Assembly (NCBI RefSeq): GCF_016406085.1
Contig: NZ_JAEHFJ010000007.1
Coordinates: 152,562-216,561 of the forward strand
Direction of reading: 5' to 3'
DNA: 64,000 nt
Source: Aureibaculum flavum
GTDB lineage: Bacteria > Bacteroidota > Bacteroidia > Flavobacteriales > Flavobacteriaceae
Below the pieces are notes generated by a model. It was not told the origin of the DNA. It saw nothing but the letters and a program-made list of their open reading frames with translations, and did not search any database. How positions within the stretch are numbered: the first letter of the stretch is position 1; the number at the start of each line of letters is the position of its first letter. A program made the position numbers and the translations under genes. Below, piece after piece: positions 53,775 through 63,957 of this stretch.

Positions 53775-56579
53775 TTAGAAAAATCCTCTTCTAATTAGTC
53801 CTATCAGTTTTTCTGGTGCTAATGTAATTACAAATCTAATTTTTGAGGCATAATTTGGTCTAAAAGGTTCAAACCCTAAACTAGATTGTATTGGAAAATA
53901 AACCTCAAAAAAGTTATGGACAAAGTTTAATCTGATACCGCTGTCGTACCTAAATAAAGCTCGGTTGTTTTTATTTTTGTAAAAACCGGCATCCGCATAG
54001 GCTTCAATCCAACTCCAAATACTCATACTATTATTCGTAGAAAGCATCCATTGATTAGCAAAAGGGTTATCAAACATAGATTTAAAACCTCCTTCTGTAA
54101 TAATAATTTGTTGACTTAAAAATCCTGATTTTTCAGATCTTCCTAAAAAGTTGTAATCGAATAAATAATCTGATGGACGATCTAAAGAAAAGCTAAAGAA
54201 ATCGCTTTCTGTTTTATTCGACAGAAATGTACCAAAGTAAAGCCTAAAATCATATTGTCTATGAGTATCGGTTAATTTTCTATATCTAAAGTCTAACGCT
54301 ATTTTACTAAATTTTTCAGCCAGCTGAAAATCTATATTATAACGTAAGTCTTGAATAATATCTGGTTTGGTATAACCATACCGTAGATTTAAAATATTAT
54401 AATTGTCTGATTCTAATTTGGGTGCGAACTTAGGAATCTCTTTATTTACAATTACATACCGTGCTGATAAGGCACTGCCGCCAACATCACGTAAACTTTT
54501 ACGTTTAAATTCAACAGACGCAAACGGTGATATTCTGACATAGCTCAAGTTCTTATCATAATGAAAATTACTGGCACTAATACCAATTCTATACCTATAT
54601 ACAGAAGTCTCTTCGGGTATGTGTTGATAAACAAAAGATGCTGCACCTGTAATTTTTCCACTATTTGTTCCGTACGTGGGCGTAATTTTATACAACCATT
54701 TTTTCTTAAATACAGCTTCGTTATATAAGCTAGGGCCTAAGATTAGCCCATCATATAAATTGTAACCAGTATAAAAATTATAAAAAACTTGATTGTAATA
54801 AGGGTTCTCCACATCTTTAAAGAATCGAAATTGTATTGGCTTATTTAATAAGCCTTTTAAATTTTTCCAATTATCTCTTAGGTTTAATTCTGGATATAAA
54901 TATTCGTAATTTAATGATAACCGGTCATAGTCTCCTTTTGGAATTGAAATGGTAGTAGTAGAGTCAATATCAGTTAACCATTTTCTGAAGGTTATTTCTT
55001 TTTTATTAATACCATAGAGTGCAATAGGAACAGTTATATTTCTTCTGTTTTTAATTGTAATTTCAACAGAATCTTTGGTTTGTTTTATTTTCTTTATAGT
55101 GTAATCTATTTTTTTCTTAGTGTTAATATAATCACCAAAAAACCAACTTAAATCCTTATCCGACTTTTCAGTAATGATACTTTTAAACAAATTACTACTA
55201 GTTTCCTTATGCAAACTTTCTGAATAAAACTGTTTTATACTTTTGAAGACGATACTATCATTTAAATACTCATCTAAATATTGTAAACCTAGCCCTGCCT
55301 TATATTTATTGACAATTTTTCTATTAAAATTGGATAAGGAATCGGCTCTTGTGGTTAATGCTTGGTCATAATTTTTACGTGCTGCAAATTGATATACAAA
55401 AGGGTACTTATCATTAATACCTAATTTGGCTATGTTGAAACTTCGTACTCCCCAAATTTTAGAAATATTACCTAATGCCTTAATTTCAGGATAATATTGC
55501 TCAACATACTTTATCATAAGAAAGTTCTGAATTCCATCCAAAACCCAGGCATCTTTTCTTCGATTTACAATAATTGTATTCTCTAAATATTTTCTAGTTA
55601 ATGCTTTAAACATTTTTATATCCCATTCAAAAGCTCCAGAAAAAGGATTAAACATTTTTGGTAATTGGTTTAAACCATATATGGGATTTTTGCTATAACT
55701 AATGCTGTTTACTAAAAGTTTGTCATTTGGATATTTACCAATGTGCTCTTCAATAAAAGCTAATTCCCTAGTAACGATATCTGTTTTTAAAGAATTACTT
55801 AATGAAGTTCCATTTAAATTTGTAATAATTTTCGGGCTAGTTTCAAAATCAATAAAATCGTTAATCACATTAAAATTAAGTTCAATATCAATTCTATTTT
55901 TACCTTTTAAATGGTAGGTTGTAAACGGTGGGCTAGTACTTTTTGTATACTCTAAATCTGTATTGAAATGTACTCCTTGAGGAATTGAAAATTTTATGTC
56001 ATATGCTGAAGGTTGCATATATAAATCATCCATGTTTAAATTACTCATGGTTTGCCATTCTCCATCAAATACAGCGGGGGTTATATACCAATATCTTAAA
56101 TTATAGGTGTTATTCTTTTGACCGTATTCAGTAAATATTGAAGATGGAACTTTTGTAATATAAGTTAAGGATAAAACAACTGAGTCTTTCGATTTTAAAG
56201 GCTTATTCAAAATTACCTTTATAATGTCTGGCTCATTTTTATCGATGAGCCATTTATCAGAAACATAATTACTAGAAATGTTTTTAATGATTGTTCCTCC
56301 TCTTAAATTGGACTTTGCAAAATATAAACTTTTATCATAATCTTCAATCAACCTTTTAGATAAAGGAGTGTGCCTATTTTTATATGAGGCAGCCCAATTA
56401 TGAAAATAAAGTGTATCTAATGTGACTTTCGAAACATTATGATACGTTATTTTATGTTGAATTTTAAGTTCTTTATTTTGATAGTCAAGTTTAGCGTCAA
56501 TGGTAGTTTTGTTATGCTGAGCATTACAAATAAAGGCCGAAAAACAGCATAAAGCGATAATGTATTTTGATATCCTCAA
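53775..56579 (-). CDS. M1-like (gluzincin) pseudopeptidase domain fused to an outer-membrane beta-barrel
   Basis: A 934-residue protein, started by TTG at 56579, one base after the stop of the nuclease gene. A signal peptide ends at CNAQ. Residues 22-240 resemble the M1 N-terminal beta-domain (KLDYQNKELKIQHKITYHN) and 260-480 the catalytic-like helical domain. The expected zinc site is lost: the WVLDGI block (345-350) has Asp348 where active enzymes carry Glu, and the position where HExxH should fall (about 325-329) reads KALTR. Residues about 590-934 are alternating amphipathic strands ending in an aromatic C-terminus (RRGFF), consistent with an outer-membrane beta-barrel. Function unknown. 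Confidence 0.78.
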   Translation of the reverse strand: MRISKYIIALCCFSAFICNAQHNKTTIDAKLDYQNKELKIQHKITYHNVSKVTLDTLYFHNWAASYKNRHTPLSKRLIEDYDKSLYFAKSNLRGGTIIKNISSNYVSDKWLIDKNEPDIIKVILNKPLKSKDSVVLSLTYITKVPSSIFTEYGQKNNTYNLRYWYITPAVFDGEWQTMSNLNMDDLYMQPSAYDIKFSIPQGVHFNTDLEYTKSTSPPFTTYHLKGKNRIDIELNFNVINDFIDFETSPKIITNLNGTSLSNSLKTDIVTRELAFIEEHIGKYPNDKLLVNSISYSKNPIYGLNQLPKMFNPFSGAFEWDIKMFKALTRKYLENTIIVNRRKDAWVLDGIQNFLMIKYVEQYYPEIKALGNISKIWGVRSFNIAKLGINDKYPFVYQFAARKNYDQALTTRADSLSNFNRKIVNKYKAGLGLQYLDEYLNDSIVFKSIKQFYSESLHKETSSNLFKSIITEKSDKDLSWFFGDYINTKKKIDYTIKKIKQTKDSVEITIKNRRNITVPIALYGINKKEITFRKWLTDIDSTTTISIPKGDYDRLSLNYEYLYPELNLRDNWKNLKGLLNKPIQFRFFKDVENPYYNQVFYNFYTGYNLYDGLILGPSLYNEAVFKKKWLYKITPTYGTNSGKITGAASFVYQHIPEETSVYRYRIGISASNFHYDKNLSYVRISPFASVEFKRKSLRDVGGSALSARYVIVNKEIPKFAPKLESDNYNILNLRYGYTKPDIIQDLRYNIDFQLAEKFSKIALDFRYRKLTDTHRQYDFRLYFGTFLSNKTESDFFSFSLDRPSDYLFDYNFLGRSEKSGFLSQQIIITEGGFKSMFDNPFANQWMLSTNNSMSIWSWIEAYADAGFYKNKNNRALFRYDSGIRLNFVHNFFEVYFPIQSSLGFEPFRPNYASKIRFVITLAPEKLIGLIRRGFF

Positions 56580-56580
56580 T

Positions 56581-57819
56581 TTATAGTTTTATAAATTTTA
56601 ACGTTGAGGTTGTGTTTTGTAGTTTTATATAATAGATACCACTTGTCAAATTGGTTGCGTCAATCTTTTCATTTTCTTCGTTTAGTCTAACTGATTTAAT
56701 TTTTTGCCCCATACTATTATATATAACAATATGCTTTTCAAAAATACTAGCATTCACATCTAAAGAAAAATAGTCTTTGACTACATTACCATTTTTAAAC
56801 TTTAAATAATCGGCCGTATGGGTTAGGTTGTTAGTCGCTAGTGTTTTGTCTGTTTCTAGTTGCATAACTACAGGTAAATGGTCACTCATATTATATAATG
56901 CTTCTCTTATTTCTTGATTAAATGTACCCGTACAAGTTGGGTCATTTATGGCTTTATTATAACAATTACCGTTATTTCCAAACGCTTTATAGGAGTCTGG
57001 TGTGTATTTTAATGTGCTACTGTTTTTTAAATTATCAGAAATTAAAATAAAATCAAATCGATCATCAATACCACCACCAGCACCTCTATTATTAAAGTTC
57101 ACGTTAGAATCTCTACTTGATTGTGTATGTATATCTTGATATGTAGAATTATTATGCCAATTCCCATCTTTATTAATCGGGTCATGCAAAACAATTGCAT
57201 TTGTGGGGTCTAATAATTCTTGATATGCCCCCTCTTGACCAGTGTATAGGTTAAAATCACCAGAAATAAGTACAAAATGGTCTGATGGAATGTTAACGAG
57301 TGTACTTGTAAAGTCCAGAACCATATCTAATCGTTTATCTTCATTTGCAAAACCTTGACTTGATTTTAAATGTGTAACAAAAACATCTAAATAAATAGGA
57401 TTTGTTGTGTTATCTGGCGTGTTTAATTTAAAAAGATAATGATTAATATCTCTAATGCCAGTTGTAATTAAATCTTGACTAACTAAAATTAATTTCTTTT
57501 TATTAAAGAAAACCAGTTGCTGTAAATCCGTTGTCAAATTTGATTGATTAGAAATAAAAGCAGCTTTAGCATATCTATTATCATTAGTTTGTAACGAAGT
57601 ACCTAAAATGGAATTAGCACCTTCTTCAGATTGCAATTCGCAAACCATAAATAAGTCCGGTTGATAATCATCTAAAATTACTTTTAAAATAGTTGGCCTA
57701 TTTGTTGGTGGTGCCTCCGGAAATTCTAATAAGTTATAAAACATAGTCTTAATAATGTTTTGAGCTTCTAGTACAGAAGTCAAAAGAATCATTATTAAGA
57801 TGACTAGTTTTAGTTTCAT
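56581..57819 (-). CDS. T9SS-secreted endonuclease/exonuclease/phosphatase family protein
   Basis: A 412-residue protein with a signal peptide (LVILIMILLTSVLEAQ). The EEP fold shows KTMFYNLLEFPE, the metal-binding CELQSEEGA, VFVTHLKSS, ISGDFNLYTG and, at the end, NMSDHLPVVMQL with the terminal catalytic His. The C-terminus is a T9SS type A sorting domain (YNSMGQKIKSVRLNEEN...LTSGIYYIKLQ). It is likely an extracellular nuclease that could supply phosphate, nucleotides or degrade extracellular DNA. The next gene follows after a single base, so the two are cotranslated. Confidence 0.9.
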   Translation of the reverse strand: MKLKLVILIMILLTSVLEAQNIIKTMFYNLLEFPEAPPTNRPTILKVILDDYQPDLFMVCELQSEEGANSILGTSLQTNDNRYAKAAFISNQSNLTTDLQQLVFFNKKKLILVSQDLITTGIRDINHYLFKLNTPDNTTNPIYLDVFVTHLKSSQGFANEDKRLDMVLDFTSTLVNIPSDHFVLISGDFNLYTGQEGAYQELLDPTNAIVLHDPINKDGNWHNNSTYQDIHTQSSRDSNVNFNNRGAGGGIDDRFDFILISDNLKNSSTLKYTPDSYKAFGNNGNCYNKAINDPTCTGTFNQEIREALYNMSDHLPVVMQLETDKTLATNNLTHTADYLKFKNGNVVKDYFSLDVNASIFEKHIVIYNSMGQKIKSVRLNEENEKIDATNLTSGIYYIKLQNTTSTLKFIKL

Positions 57820-57900
57820 TATTTCAATGTTAAGATTATGCTGCGTATATTTCTTATCTTTTTTTATATTAATATTACTTCAATCAATAGGGTGTATATA

Positions 57901-58626
57901 TTAGAAGTTTGGACTCAAACTATATTTTTTATAAAAGTTATTTAGTATATCAACAACTTCCTTTTCAGTATCAACAATTTGAATCAAATCCATATCCTCA
58001 GCACTTGCATTACCAAATTTTCCAATTAAAACTTCCTTTACCCAATCAAAAATACCGTTCCAAAATTCAGAGCCCACTAAAATAATTGGAAATTTTCCAA
58101 TCTTTTTAGTTTGAATTAATGTTACAGCCTCAAAAAGTTCATCTAATGTTCCAAATCCACCAGGCATTACTACGAACCCTTGAGCATATTTTACAAACAT
58201 TACTTTACGAACAAAAAAGTAATCAAACATTACATTTTTATCATGATCTATATAGGGGTTGTCATGCTGTTCAAAGGGTAAATCAATGTTTAGTCCAACC
58301 GAAGCACCTTCGCCTCTATGAGCTCCTTTATTACCAGCTTCCATAATACCAGGACCACCACCTGTAATAACACCAAAACCATTTTGTGTTAATTCATAGG
58401 CAATGTTTTCAGCCAATTTATAATATTTTTGATCAGGTTTTGTCCTTGCTGAACCAAAAATACTAACACAAGGTCCAATTTTACTCATCTTTTCGTAACC
58501 ATTTACAAACTCAGCCATTATTTTAAAAATGGCCCAAGTATCATTGGTTTTTATTTCATTCCACGTTTTATGTTGAAATTTTTCAATTATTTTTCGTTCT
58601 TCATTTAAATTTAACGCTGACGACAT
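57901..58626 (-). CDS. LOG-family (TIGR00730) nucleotide 5'-monophosphate phosphoribohydrolase-like protein
   Basis: A 241-residue cytoplasmic protein with the LOG hallmarks GGGPGIMEAGNKGA (89-102) and MPGGFGTLDE (154-163). Members are often mislabelled lysine decarboxylase. They hydrolyse the N-glycosidic bond of AMP or cytokinin riboside 5'-monophosphates. It precedes uvrA in the transcription direction on the minus strand by reading order, with uvrA upstream and 39 bases between them, so they may be cotranscribed from the uvrA promoter. Confidence 0.92.
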   Translation of the reverse strand: MSSALNLNEERKIIEKFQHKTWNEIKTNDTWAIFKIMAEFVNGYEKMSKIGPCVSIFGSARTKPDQKYYKLAENIAYELTQNGFGVITGGGPGIMEAGNKGAHRGEGASVGLNIDLPFEQHDNPYIDHDKNVMFDYFFVRKVMFVKYAQGFVVMPGGFGTLDELFEAVTLIQTKKIGKFPIILVGSEFWNGIFDWVKEVLIGKFGNASAEDMDLIQIVDTEKEVVDILNNFYKKYSLSPNF

Positions 58627-58665
58627 ATATTTTCTCTTTTTAGTTTAATTTATTTCTATAAGTTG

Positions 58666-61485
58666 CTAATGTAATTCTTTTTTTAGAAACTGTGCAGTGT
58701 AGCTAGTTTCTACTTTGATGATTTCCTCAGGTGTTCCAGTGCATAATACCTTACCACCATTTTTCCCACCTTCAGGGCCAATATCTATAATGTAATCGGC
58801 CAATTTTACAACATCTAAGTTGTGTTCTATAATTAAAACAGTATTACCTTTATCAGTCAACTTGTTTAACACTTTCATTAAAACATCAATATCTTCAAAA
58901 TGTAAACCAGTTGTAGGCTCATCTAAAATATAAAATGTATTTCCTGTATCCTTTTTCGATAGTTCAGTGGCTAATTTAATGCGTTGTGCTTCTCCACCTG
59001 AAAGGGTAGTAGATTGTTGTCCTAAAGTTATGTAACCTAAACCAACATCTTTTATGGTTTTAACCTTTCTATGTATTTTTGGAATGTGTTCAAAAAACTT
59101 TACACTTTCATCAATGGTCATGTTAAGTACATCAGAAATTGATTTTCCCTTATAGCGTATTTCCAACGTTTCTCTATCAAAACGTTTGCCCATACATGTT
59201 TCGCATTCCACATAAACATCAGGTAAAAAATTCATTTCAATAACTCGTACACCACCACCTTCACAAGTTTCACATCTACCTTCTTTTACATTAAAAGAAA
59301 ACCTTCCAGGTTTGTAACCTCTAATAAGAGCCTCGGGAGTCTTTGCAAAAAGATTACGAATTTCACTGAAAACACCTGTGTATGTGGCAGGGTTTGATCT
59401 TGGGGTTCTACCAATAGGAGATTGATTAATGTCTATGATTTTATCAACATGTTCTAATCCAGTAATACTTTTGTAAGGCATTGGTACTTTAACACCTTTA
59501 TATATATGTTGATTTAAAATAGGATATAACGTTTCATTAATTAAAGTTGACTTTCCACTTCCAGACACTCCTGTAACACAAATCATTTTACCTAATGGTA
59601 AAGTAACCGTTACATTTTTTAAATTATTTCCTGTAGCACCTTTTAAAATAAGAACTTTACCGTTTCCGATTCTTCTTGTTTTAGGAATCTCAATTTTTTT
59701 AGTACCATTTATATAATCAGCTGTTAAGGTATGGCTTTTCAATAATTCTTTTGGAGTAGAGCTACTGATAATCTCACCACCAAATTTTCCTGCTTTAGGG
59801 CCAATATCAATTACATAATCGGCTTGCTCAATCATATCTTTGTCATGTTCAACAACCAAAACAGAATTTCCAATGTCTCTCAATTTTTGAAGAGAATCTA
59901 TAAGTCTATGATTGTCTCTTTGGTGCAATCCGATACTTGGCTCATCTAAAATATATAATACACCCACAAGTTGAGACCCAATTTGAGTTGCTAATCTTAT
60001 TCGTTGTGCTTCACCTCCTGATAAGGTTTTAGAACTTCTATTCAATGCTAAGTAATCCAAGCCTACATCCAATAAAAATTGAATTCTAGTTTCAATTTCT
60101 TTTATGATTTCAGAAGCAATTGCGGTTTGTTTTTTACTAAGTTTATTTTTAACATTTTTAAACCAATCTGCCAACTGAACAATATCCATGTCTGCTAAAT
60201 CGGCAATGTTTTTTCCTTGAATTTTAAAATGTAACGATTCTACTTTTAAACGAGAACCACCACAAACAGAGCAGTTATTCTCATCCATATAAGTAGATGC
60301 CCAACGCTTTATTGAAACGGAACTCGTTTCATCAAATTGATATTTTATAAAATTGGCAATTCCCTCAAAATCAATAGCGTAAGATCTGGTTATGCCCATT
60401 TCTTTAGATAGTACTTCAAATTTTTCTTTACCTCCATATAATATAACATCTAACCCTTCTTTGGGAATTTTGTTAATGGGTGTCGTTAATTTGAACTGGT
60501 ATCGTTCCGCAATAAGTTCTATTTGTTTTAAAATCCATTTACTCTTTTGCTCGTTGATTGGTGCAATACCACCATTGGCAATAGAAACCTCTGGGTCAGG
60601 AATTATTTTGTCAATATTAACTTCATTTACAGTTCCTAAACCATTACAATTATCGCAAGCACCTTTTGGTGAGTTAAACGAAAATGAGTTGGGCTCAGGC
60701 TTGGGGTAGGAGATACCCGTTGTAGGACACATTAGACTTCTACTAAAATATCTAGTTTTATTGGTCTCAACATCTAAAACTAAAATAGTATCATCACCAT
60801 GGTACATCGCTGTCTTAATAGTTTCTTCTACTCTTTTTTGTTGCTTTTTTTCAACCAACAATCTATCAATAACTATTTCTATATCATGCGTTTTATAACG
60901 ATCTAAACGCATTCCTTTTTCAATATCTATAACTTGACCATCTACACGAACTTTAACAAATCCTTGTTTCGAAATTTGCTCAAAAAGTTCACGATAATGT
61001 CCCTTTCGGGATTTAATAACAGGAGCTAATATATTTACCTTTTTAGAATCGAAATCAGTTAAAATCAAATCAATAATTTGTTCATCTGAATAGCTGACCA
61101 TCTTTTCACCACTATTGTAAGAATAAGCATCAGCAGCTCGGGCAAATAATAACCTTAAAAAATCGTAAACTTCAGTAATTGTGCCAACTGTAGATCGAGG
61201 ACTTTTACTCGTAGTTTTTTGTTCAATTGCAATTACTGGAGATAAACCATCAATTTTGTCAACATCAGGACGTTCTAATCCTCCTAAGAACTGTCGGGCA
61301 TAAGCTGAAAAAGTTTCAATATACCTTCTTTGTCCTTCGGCATAAATAGTGTCAAAAGCCAATGAAGATTTTCCACTACCACTTAAGCCAGTAATAACAA
61401 CAAGTTTCTCTCTAGGTATTTTAACATCAATGTTCTTTAAATTATGGACTCTTGCCCCTTGAACATCTATATAGTTTTCAGACAT
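58666..61485 (-). CDS. uvrA: UvrABC excinuclease subunit A
   Basis: A 939-residue protein with two ABC ATPase halves: Walker [14 protein letters not shown] near the start and [13 protein letters not shown] in the second half, signatures [12 protein letters not shown] and [12 protein letters not shown], and the UvrA zinc-binding cysteines ([29 protein letters not shown]). It recognises DNA lesions with UvrB in nucleotide excision repair. A -7 box TATCTTTG lies 25 bases before the ATG. It is divergent from the PspC-like gene. Confidence 0.97.
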   Translation of the reverse strand: MSENYIDVQGARVHNLKNIDVKIPREKLVVITGLSGSGKSSLAFDTIYAEGQRRYIETFSAYARQFLGGLERPDVDKIDGLSPVIAIEQKTTSKSPRSTVGTITEVYDFLRLLFARAADAYSYNSGEKMVSYSDEQIIDLILTDFDSKKVNILAPVIKSRKGHYRELFEQISKQGFVKVRVDGQVIDIEKGMRLDRYKTHDIEIVIDRLLVEKKQQKRVEETIKTAMYHGDDTILVLDVETNKTRYFSRSLMCPTTGISYPKPEPNSFSFNSPKGACDNCNGLGTVNEVNIDKIIPDPEVSIANGGIAPINEQKSKWILKQIELIAERYQFKLTTPINKIPKEGLDVILYGGKEKFEVLSKEMGITRSYAIDFEGIANFIKYQFDETSSVSIKRWASTYMDENNCSVCGGSRLKVESLHFKIQGKNIADLADMDIVQLADWFKNVKNKLSKKQTAIASEIIKEIETRIQFLLDVGLDYLALNRSSKTLSGGEAQRIRLATQIGSQLVGVLYILDEPSIGLHQRDNHRLIDSLQKLRDIGNSVLVVEHDKDMIEQADYVIDIGPKAGKFGGEIISSSTPKELLKSHTLTADYINGTKKIEIPKTRRIGNGKVLILKGATGNNLKNVTVTLPLGKMICVTGVSGSGKSTLINETLYPILNQHIYKGVKVPMPYKSITGLEHVDKIIDINQSPIGRTPRSNPATYTGVFSEIRNLFAKTPEALIRGYKPGRFSFNVKEGRCETCEGGGVRVIEMNFLPDVYVECETCMGKRFDRETLEIRYKGKSISDVLNMTIDESVKFFEHIPKIHRKVKTIKDVGLGYITLGQQSTTLSGGEAQRIKLATELSKKDTGNTFYILDEPTTGLHFEDIDVLMKVLNKLTDKGNTVLIIEHNLDVVKLADYIIDIGPEGGKNGGKVLCTGTPEEIIKVETSYTAQFLKKELH

Positions 61486-61510
61486 ATTTTTATAAAAAGT
61501 TGGAAAAATG

Positions 61511-61518
61511 CAAAGATA
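61511..61518 (-). promoter_or_regulatory. -7 promoter element of uvrA
   Basis: TATCTTTG on the minus strand, 25 bases before the uvrA ATG. No LexA-type palindrome was recognised. Confidence 0.55.
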
Positions 61519-61617
61519 ATTAATTGAGAACAGAATTAATGGTAAATTTAGCTCTTAATGATAATTATAATACATATTCAATTATAAAATTATTAAATTG
61601 CATCGAAATATAATAGA

Positions 61618-61845
61618 ATGAAAATAGTCCAATCTTTGCGATATTTTTTTGAAAAAAGAGGCTTTGAAGTTTCTTCAAGGTTGGCTGATAAAATGGGAAT
61701 GAGAGTAACCAATGTAAGGTTATTTTTCATCTATATATCTTTTATAACACTAGGTTTTTGGTTTGGTATTTATTTAACCTTGGCATTTTTATTAAAATTA
61801 AAGGATATGGTTTATACGAAACGCAGTTCAGTTTTTGATCTTTAA
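61618..61845 (+). CDS. PspC-domain small membrane protein
   Basis: A 75-residue protein with the PspC pattern: a soluble start, LADKMGMRVTNVRLFFIYISF and one long hydrophobic region (about 38-60, FFIYISFITLGFWFGIYLTLAFLL, shown in part). PspC domain proteins act in phage-shock or envelope stress signalling in Proteobacteria; here no PspA or PspB is adjacent. It precedes the potassium channel by three bases and forms an operon with it and the RmlD-like gene. Confidence 0.8.
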   Translation: MKIVQSLRYFFEKRGFEVSSRLADKMGMRVTNVRLFFIYISFITLGFWFGIYLTLAFLLKLKDMVYTKRSSVFDL

Positions 61846-61848
61846 GCT

Positions 61849-62847
61849 ATGAACATTTTTAAACCTAAATTATATATAGCTCTTTTATTATTTATAGGAG
61901 TAATTTGTGTCGGTGTTTTTGGATATATGTATTTTTCAGATGATACCTTTATCAATGCTCTGTACATGACTATTATAACCATAACAACTGTAGGTTTTGG
62001 TGAAGTTCATCCTTTGAGTCAATCGGAAAGGTTATTTACAATTTTTCTAATTTTAATGAGTGTATTAACGTTGGGTTACGCAGCGTCTGTAATAACTCAA
62101 TATATTGCTAGTGGAGAATTCCTTAAAAACATAAAAACTAAAAAGGTGCAGAAAACAATTGATAAGCTAAGCGGTCATACCATTGTTTGTGGCTATGGTA
62201 GAAATGGTAAGCAGGCAACTGTTAAATTAATTAAATATAAAAAGCCATTTGTTATTATTGAAAATAACGAAGAACGAATTTTAGAAATTGAAGAACAAAA
62301 TTTACTATATATTAAAGGAGATGCAACTATTGATGATTTTTTGGTAAAAGCAGCGATTGGTAAAGCCTCAAGTTTAATTACTGCATTGCCTTCTGATGCT
62401 AATAACCTCTATGTAGTTTTATCGGCCAGGCAATTAAATAAAGAATTGACTATTGTTAGCAGAGCATCAAATGATTCCTCTGATGCAAAATTGCGAATTG
62501 CTGGTGCTAATAATGTAATTATGCCAGATAAATTAGGTGGAGAGCACATGGCTTCCTTATTAGTTACGCCTGATATTGTAGAATTTGTAGATAAACTGGC
62601 AGCTGATTCTGAAAACGCTACACATCTTGAAGAAATTGTTGTAGATAACCTGCCAAAGGAATTTCTACTAAAGTCAATCCGTGATTTAGATTTACGAAAA
62701 AAAACAGGTTGCTCTGTGATAGGCTTTAAAACGCCAGATCATGAATATATAATTAATCCAGATGCCGAAACTAAGCTGGTAATGGACTCTAAGTTGATAA
62801 TATTAGGCAGTGCGAAGCAAATTCAAAAATTAAATAAATTATTTTAA
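61849..62847 (+). CDS. Potassium channel with RCK (TrkA-N and TrkA-C) domains
   Basis: A 332-residue protein. Two membrane helices (about 8-28 and 62-86) flank a pore loop with the selectivity filter TVGFG (47-51). Then follow a Rossmann-type TrkA-N domain starting HTIVCGYGRNGKQA (GxGxxG-like), and a TrkA-C-like domain at the end (about 245-332). This is the KchA/MthK-like two-helix layout; the RCK ring gates potassium flux in response to a ligand such as NAD(H) or calcium. It is one base overlapped with the next gene. Confidence 0.93.
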   Translation: MNIFKPKLYIALLLFIGVICVGVFGYMYFSDDTFINALYMTIITITTVGFGEVHPLSQSERLFTIFLILMSVLTLGYAASVITQYIASGEFLKNIKTKKVQKTIDKLSGHTIVCGYGRNGKQATVKLIKYKKPFVIIENNEERILEIEEQNLLYIKGDATIDDFLVKAAIGKASSLITALPSDANNLYVVLSARQLNKELTIVSRASNDSSDAKLRIAGANNVIMPDKLGGEHMASLLVTPDIVEFVDKLAADSENATHLEEIVVDNLPKEFLLKSIRDLDLRKKTGCSVIGFKTPDHEYIINPDAETKLVMDSKLIILGSAKQIQKLNKLF

Positions 62848-63758
62848 TGGGAGGGAAGTTAGTGATTACTGGCAGCAATGGTCTGCTTGGTCAAAAGTTG
62901 GTGAATTTATTTTCGCAATTGGAAAGTTTTGAGGTTACTGCAATTTCTCGCGGTGATGATAGGAATGAAACCGCAAAAAATTATACTTATAAGAGTGTAG
63001 ATATAACAGACCATTTAAAATTAAACACTTTACTTGATGATGTAAAGCCTAATTATATTATTAATTGTGCTGCGATGACTAATGTAGATCAATGCGAAAA
63101 AGAACAAGTTGAATGTGATAAGATCAATGTTGATTCTCTGAGGGTAATTGCAAAAGCTACGAAGAAACATCATTCTCATTTAATTCATATCTCTACTGAT
63201 TTCATTTTTGATGGAGAAAATGGTCCTTATTCGGAGGAGGATAAACCGAATCCAATTAATTATTATGGTCTCTCAAAACTGAAAGGAGAGTTAATTTTAA
63301 AAGAGGCTCAAATTAACTATACTATATTAAGGACTATACTTGTTTATGGATTGGTAGATAATATGAGTAAGAATAATATTGTTTCTTGGATAAAGAATGG
63401 TGTAGAAAACAAGCAAACACTGACCATTGTAAATGACCAATTCAGAATGCCAACCTTGGTGGATGATTTGGCAGAAGCCTGTTTTTTGGCAATACAAAAT
63501 ACCGCGTATGGTATTTTTAATGTTTCTAGCAGTGAATTATTAAGCATTTATGAGGCTGCTTTGCAAGTTGCAGAAGCTTTTAATCTTGATACTTCTTACA
63601 TCAAATCAATTCCAACTAGTCAATTAAAGCAGCCTGCAAAAAGGCCAAGCAAAACAGGATTTGATTTAAGCAAGTCAGAAAAGATACTAAAGTTACCTAT
63701 CGTGACTTTTAAGAATCGACTTCAAGTGTTTAAAAATCAGCTCTTAAAACTAGAATAA
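62847..63758 (+). CDS. RmlD-like SDR family sugar-nucleotide reductase
   Basis: A 303-residue extended short-chain dehydrogenase. It has the nucleotide motif GSNGLLGQKLV, NCAAMTNVDQCEKE, the catalytic STDFIFDGENGPYSEED, and the Tyr-x3-Lys pair in YYGLSKLKGE. This is the dTDP-4-dehydrorhamnose reductase (RmlD) subfamily, used for dTDP-rhamnose, but the other rml genes are not here, so substrate is uncertain. It starts on the last base of the channel gene (ATGGG overlap), implying translational coupling. Confidence 0.88.
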   Translation: MGGKLVITGSNGLLGQKLVNLFSQLESFEVTAISRGDDRNETAKNYTYKSVDITDHLKLNTLLDDVKPNYIINCAAMTNVDQCEKEQVECDKINVDSLRVIAKATKKHHSHLIHISTDFIFDGENGPYSEEDKPNPINYYGLSKLKGELILKEAQINYTILRTILVYGLVDNMSKNNIVSWIKNGVENKQTLTIVNDQFRMPTLVDDLAEACFLAIQNTAYGIFNVSSSELLSIYEAALQVAEAFNLDTSYIKSIPTSQLKQPAKRPSKTGFDLSKSEKILKLPIVTFKNRLQVFKNQLLKLE

Positions 63759-63836
63759 TAATAATTGAAGTTAATATCTCTGATTATTGTTAATAACTTT
63801 AAACCTTGTTAAGTGTGAATCTATAAAGATATTGTT

Positions 63837-63844
63837 TATATTTG
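63837..63844 (+). promoter_or_regulatory. -7 promoter element (first of a tandem pair)
   Basis: TATATTTG followed by TGCCCC. A TTG at 63806-63808 is further upstream than usual, so the -33 box is unclear. Confidence 0.45.
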
Positions 63845-63926
63845 TGCCCCTTTTAGAGGTTTTTATATTGGTTTTAAGGCATTTAAATAAATGACAAAAA
63901 AAATATAAAATAAAATTGAAATAATG

Positions 63927-63957
63927 TTGTTAGATAATAAAAAGAGGTGTATGTTTG
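63927..63957 (+). promoter_or_regulatory. Strong -33/-7 promoter at the window edge, possibly of a stable RNA operon
   Basis: TTG (63927-63929) and TATGTTTG (63950-63957) are spaced by 20 bases. The following CACCCGC resembles the start of rRNA-operon leaders I recall in flavobacteria. The transcript lies outside the window. Confidence 0.55.
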
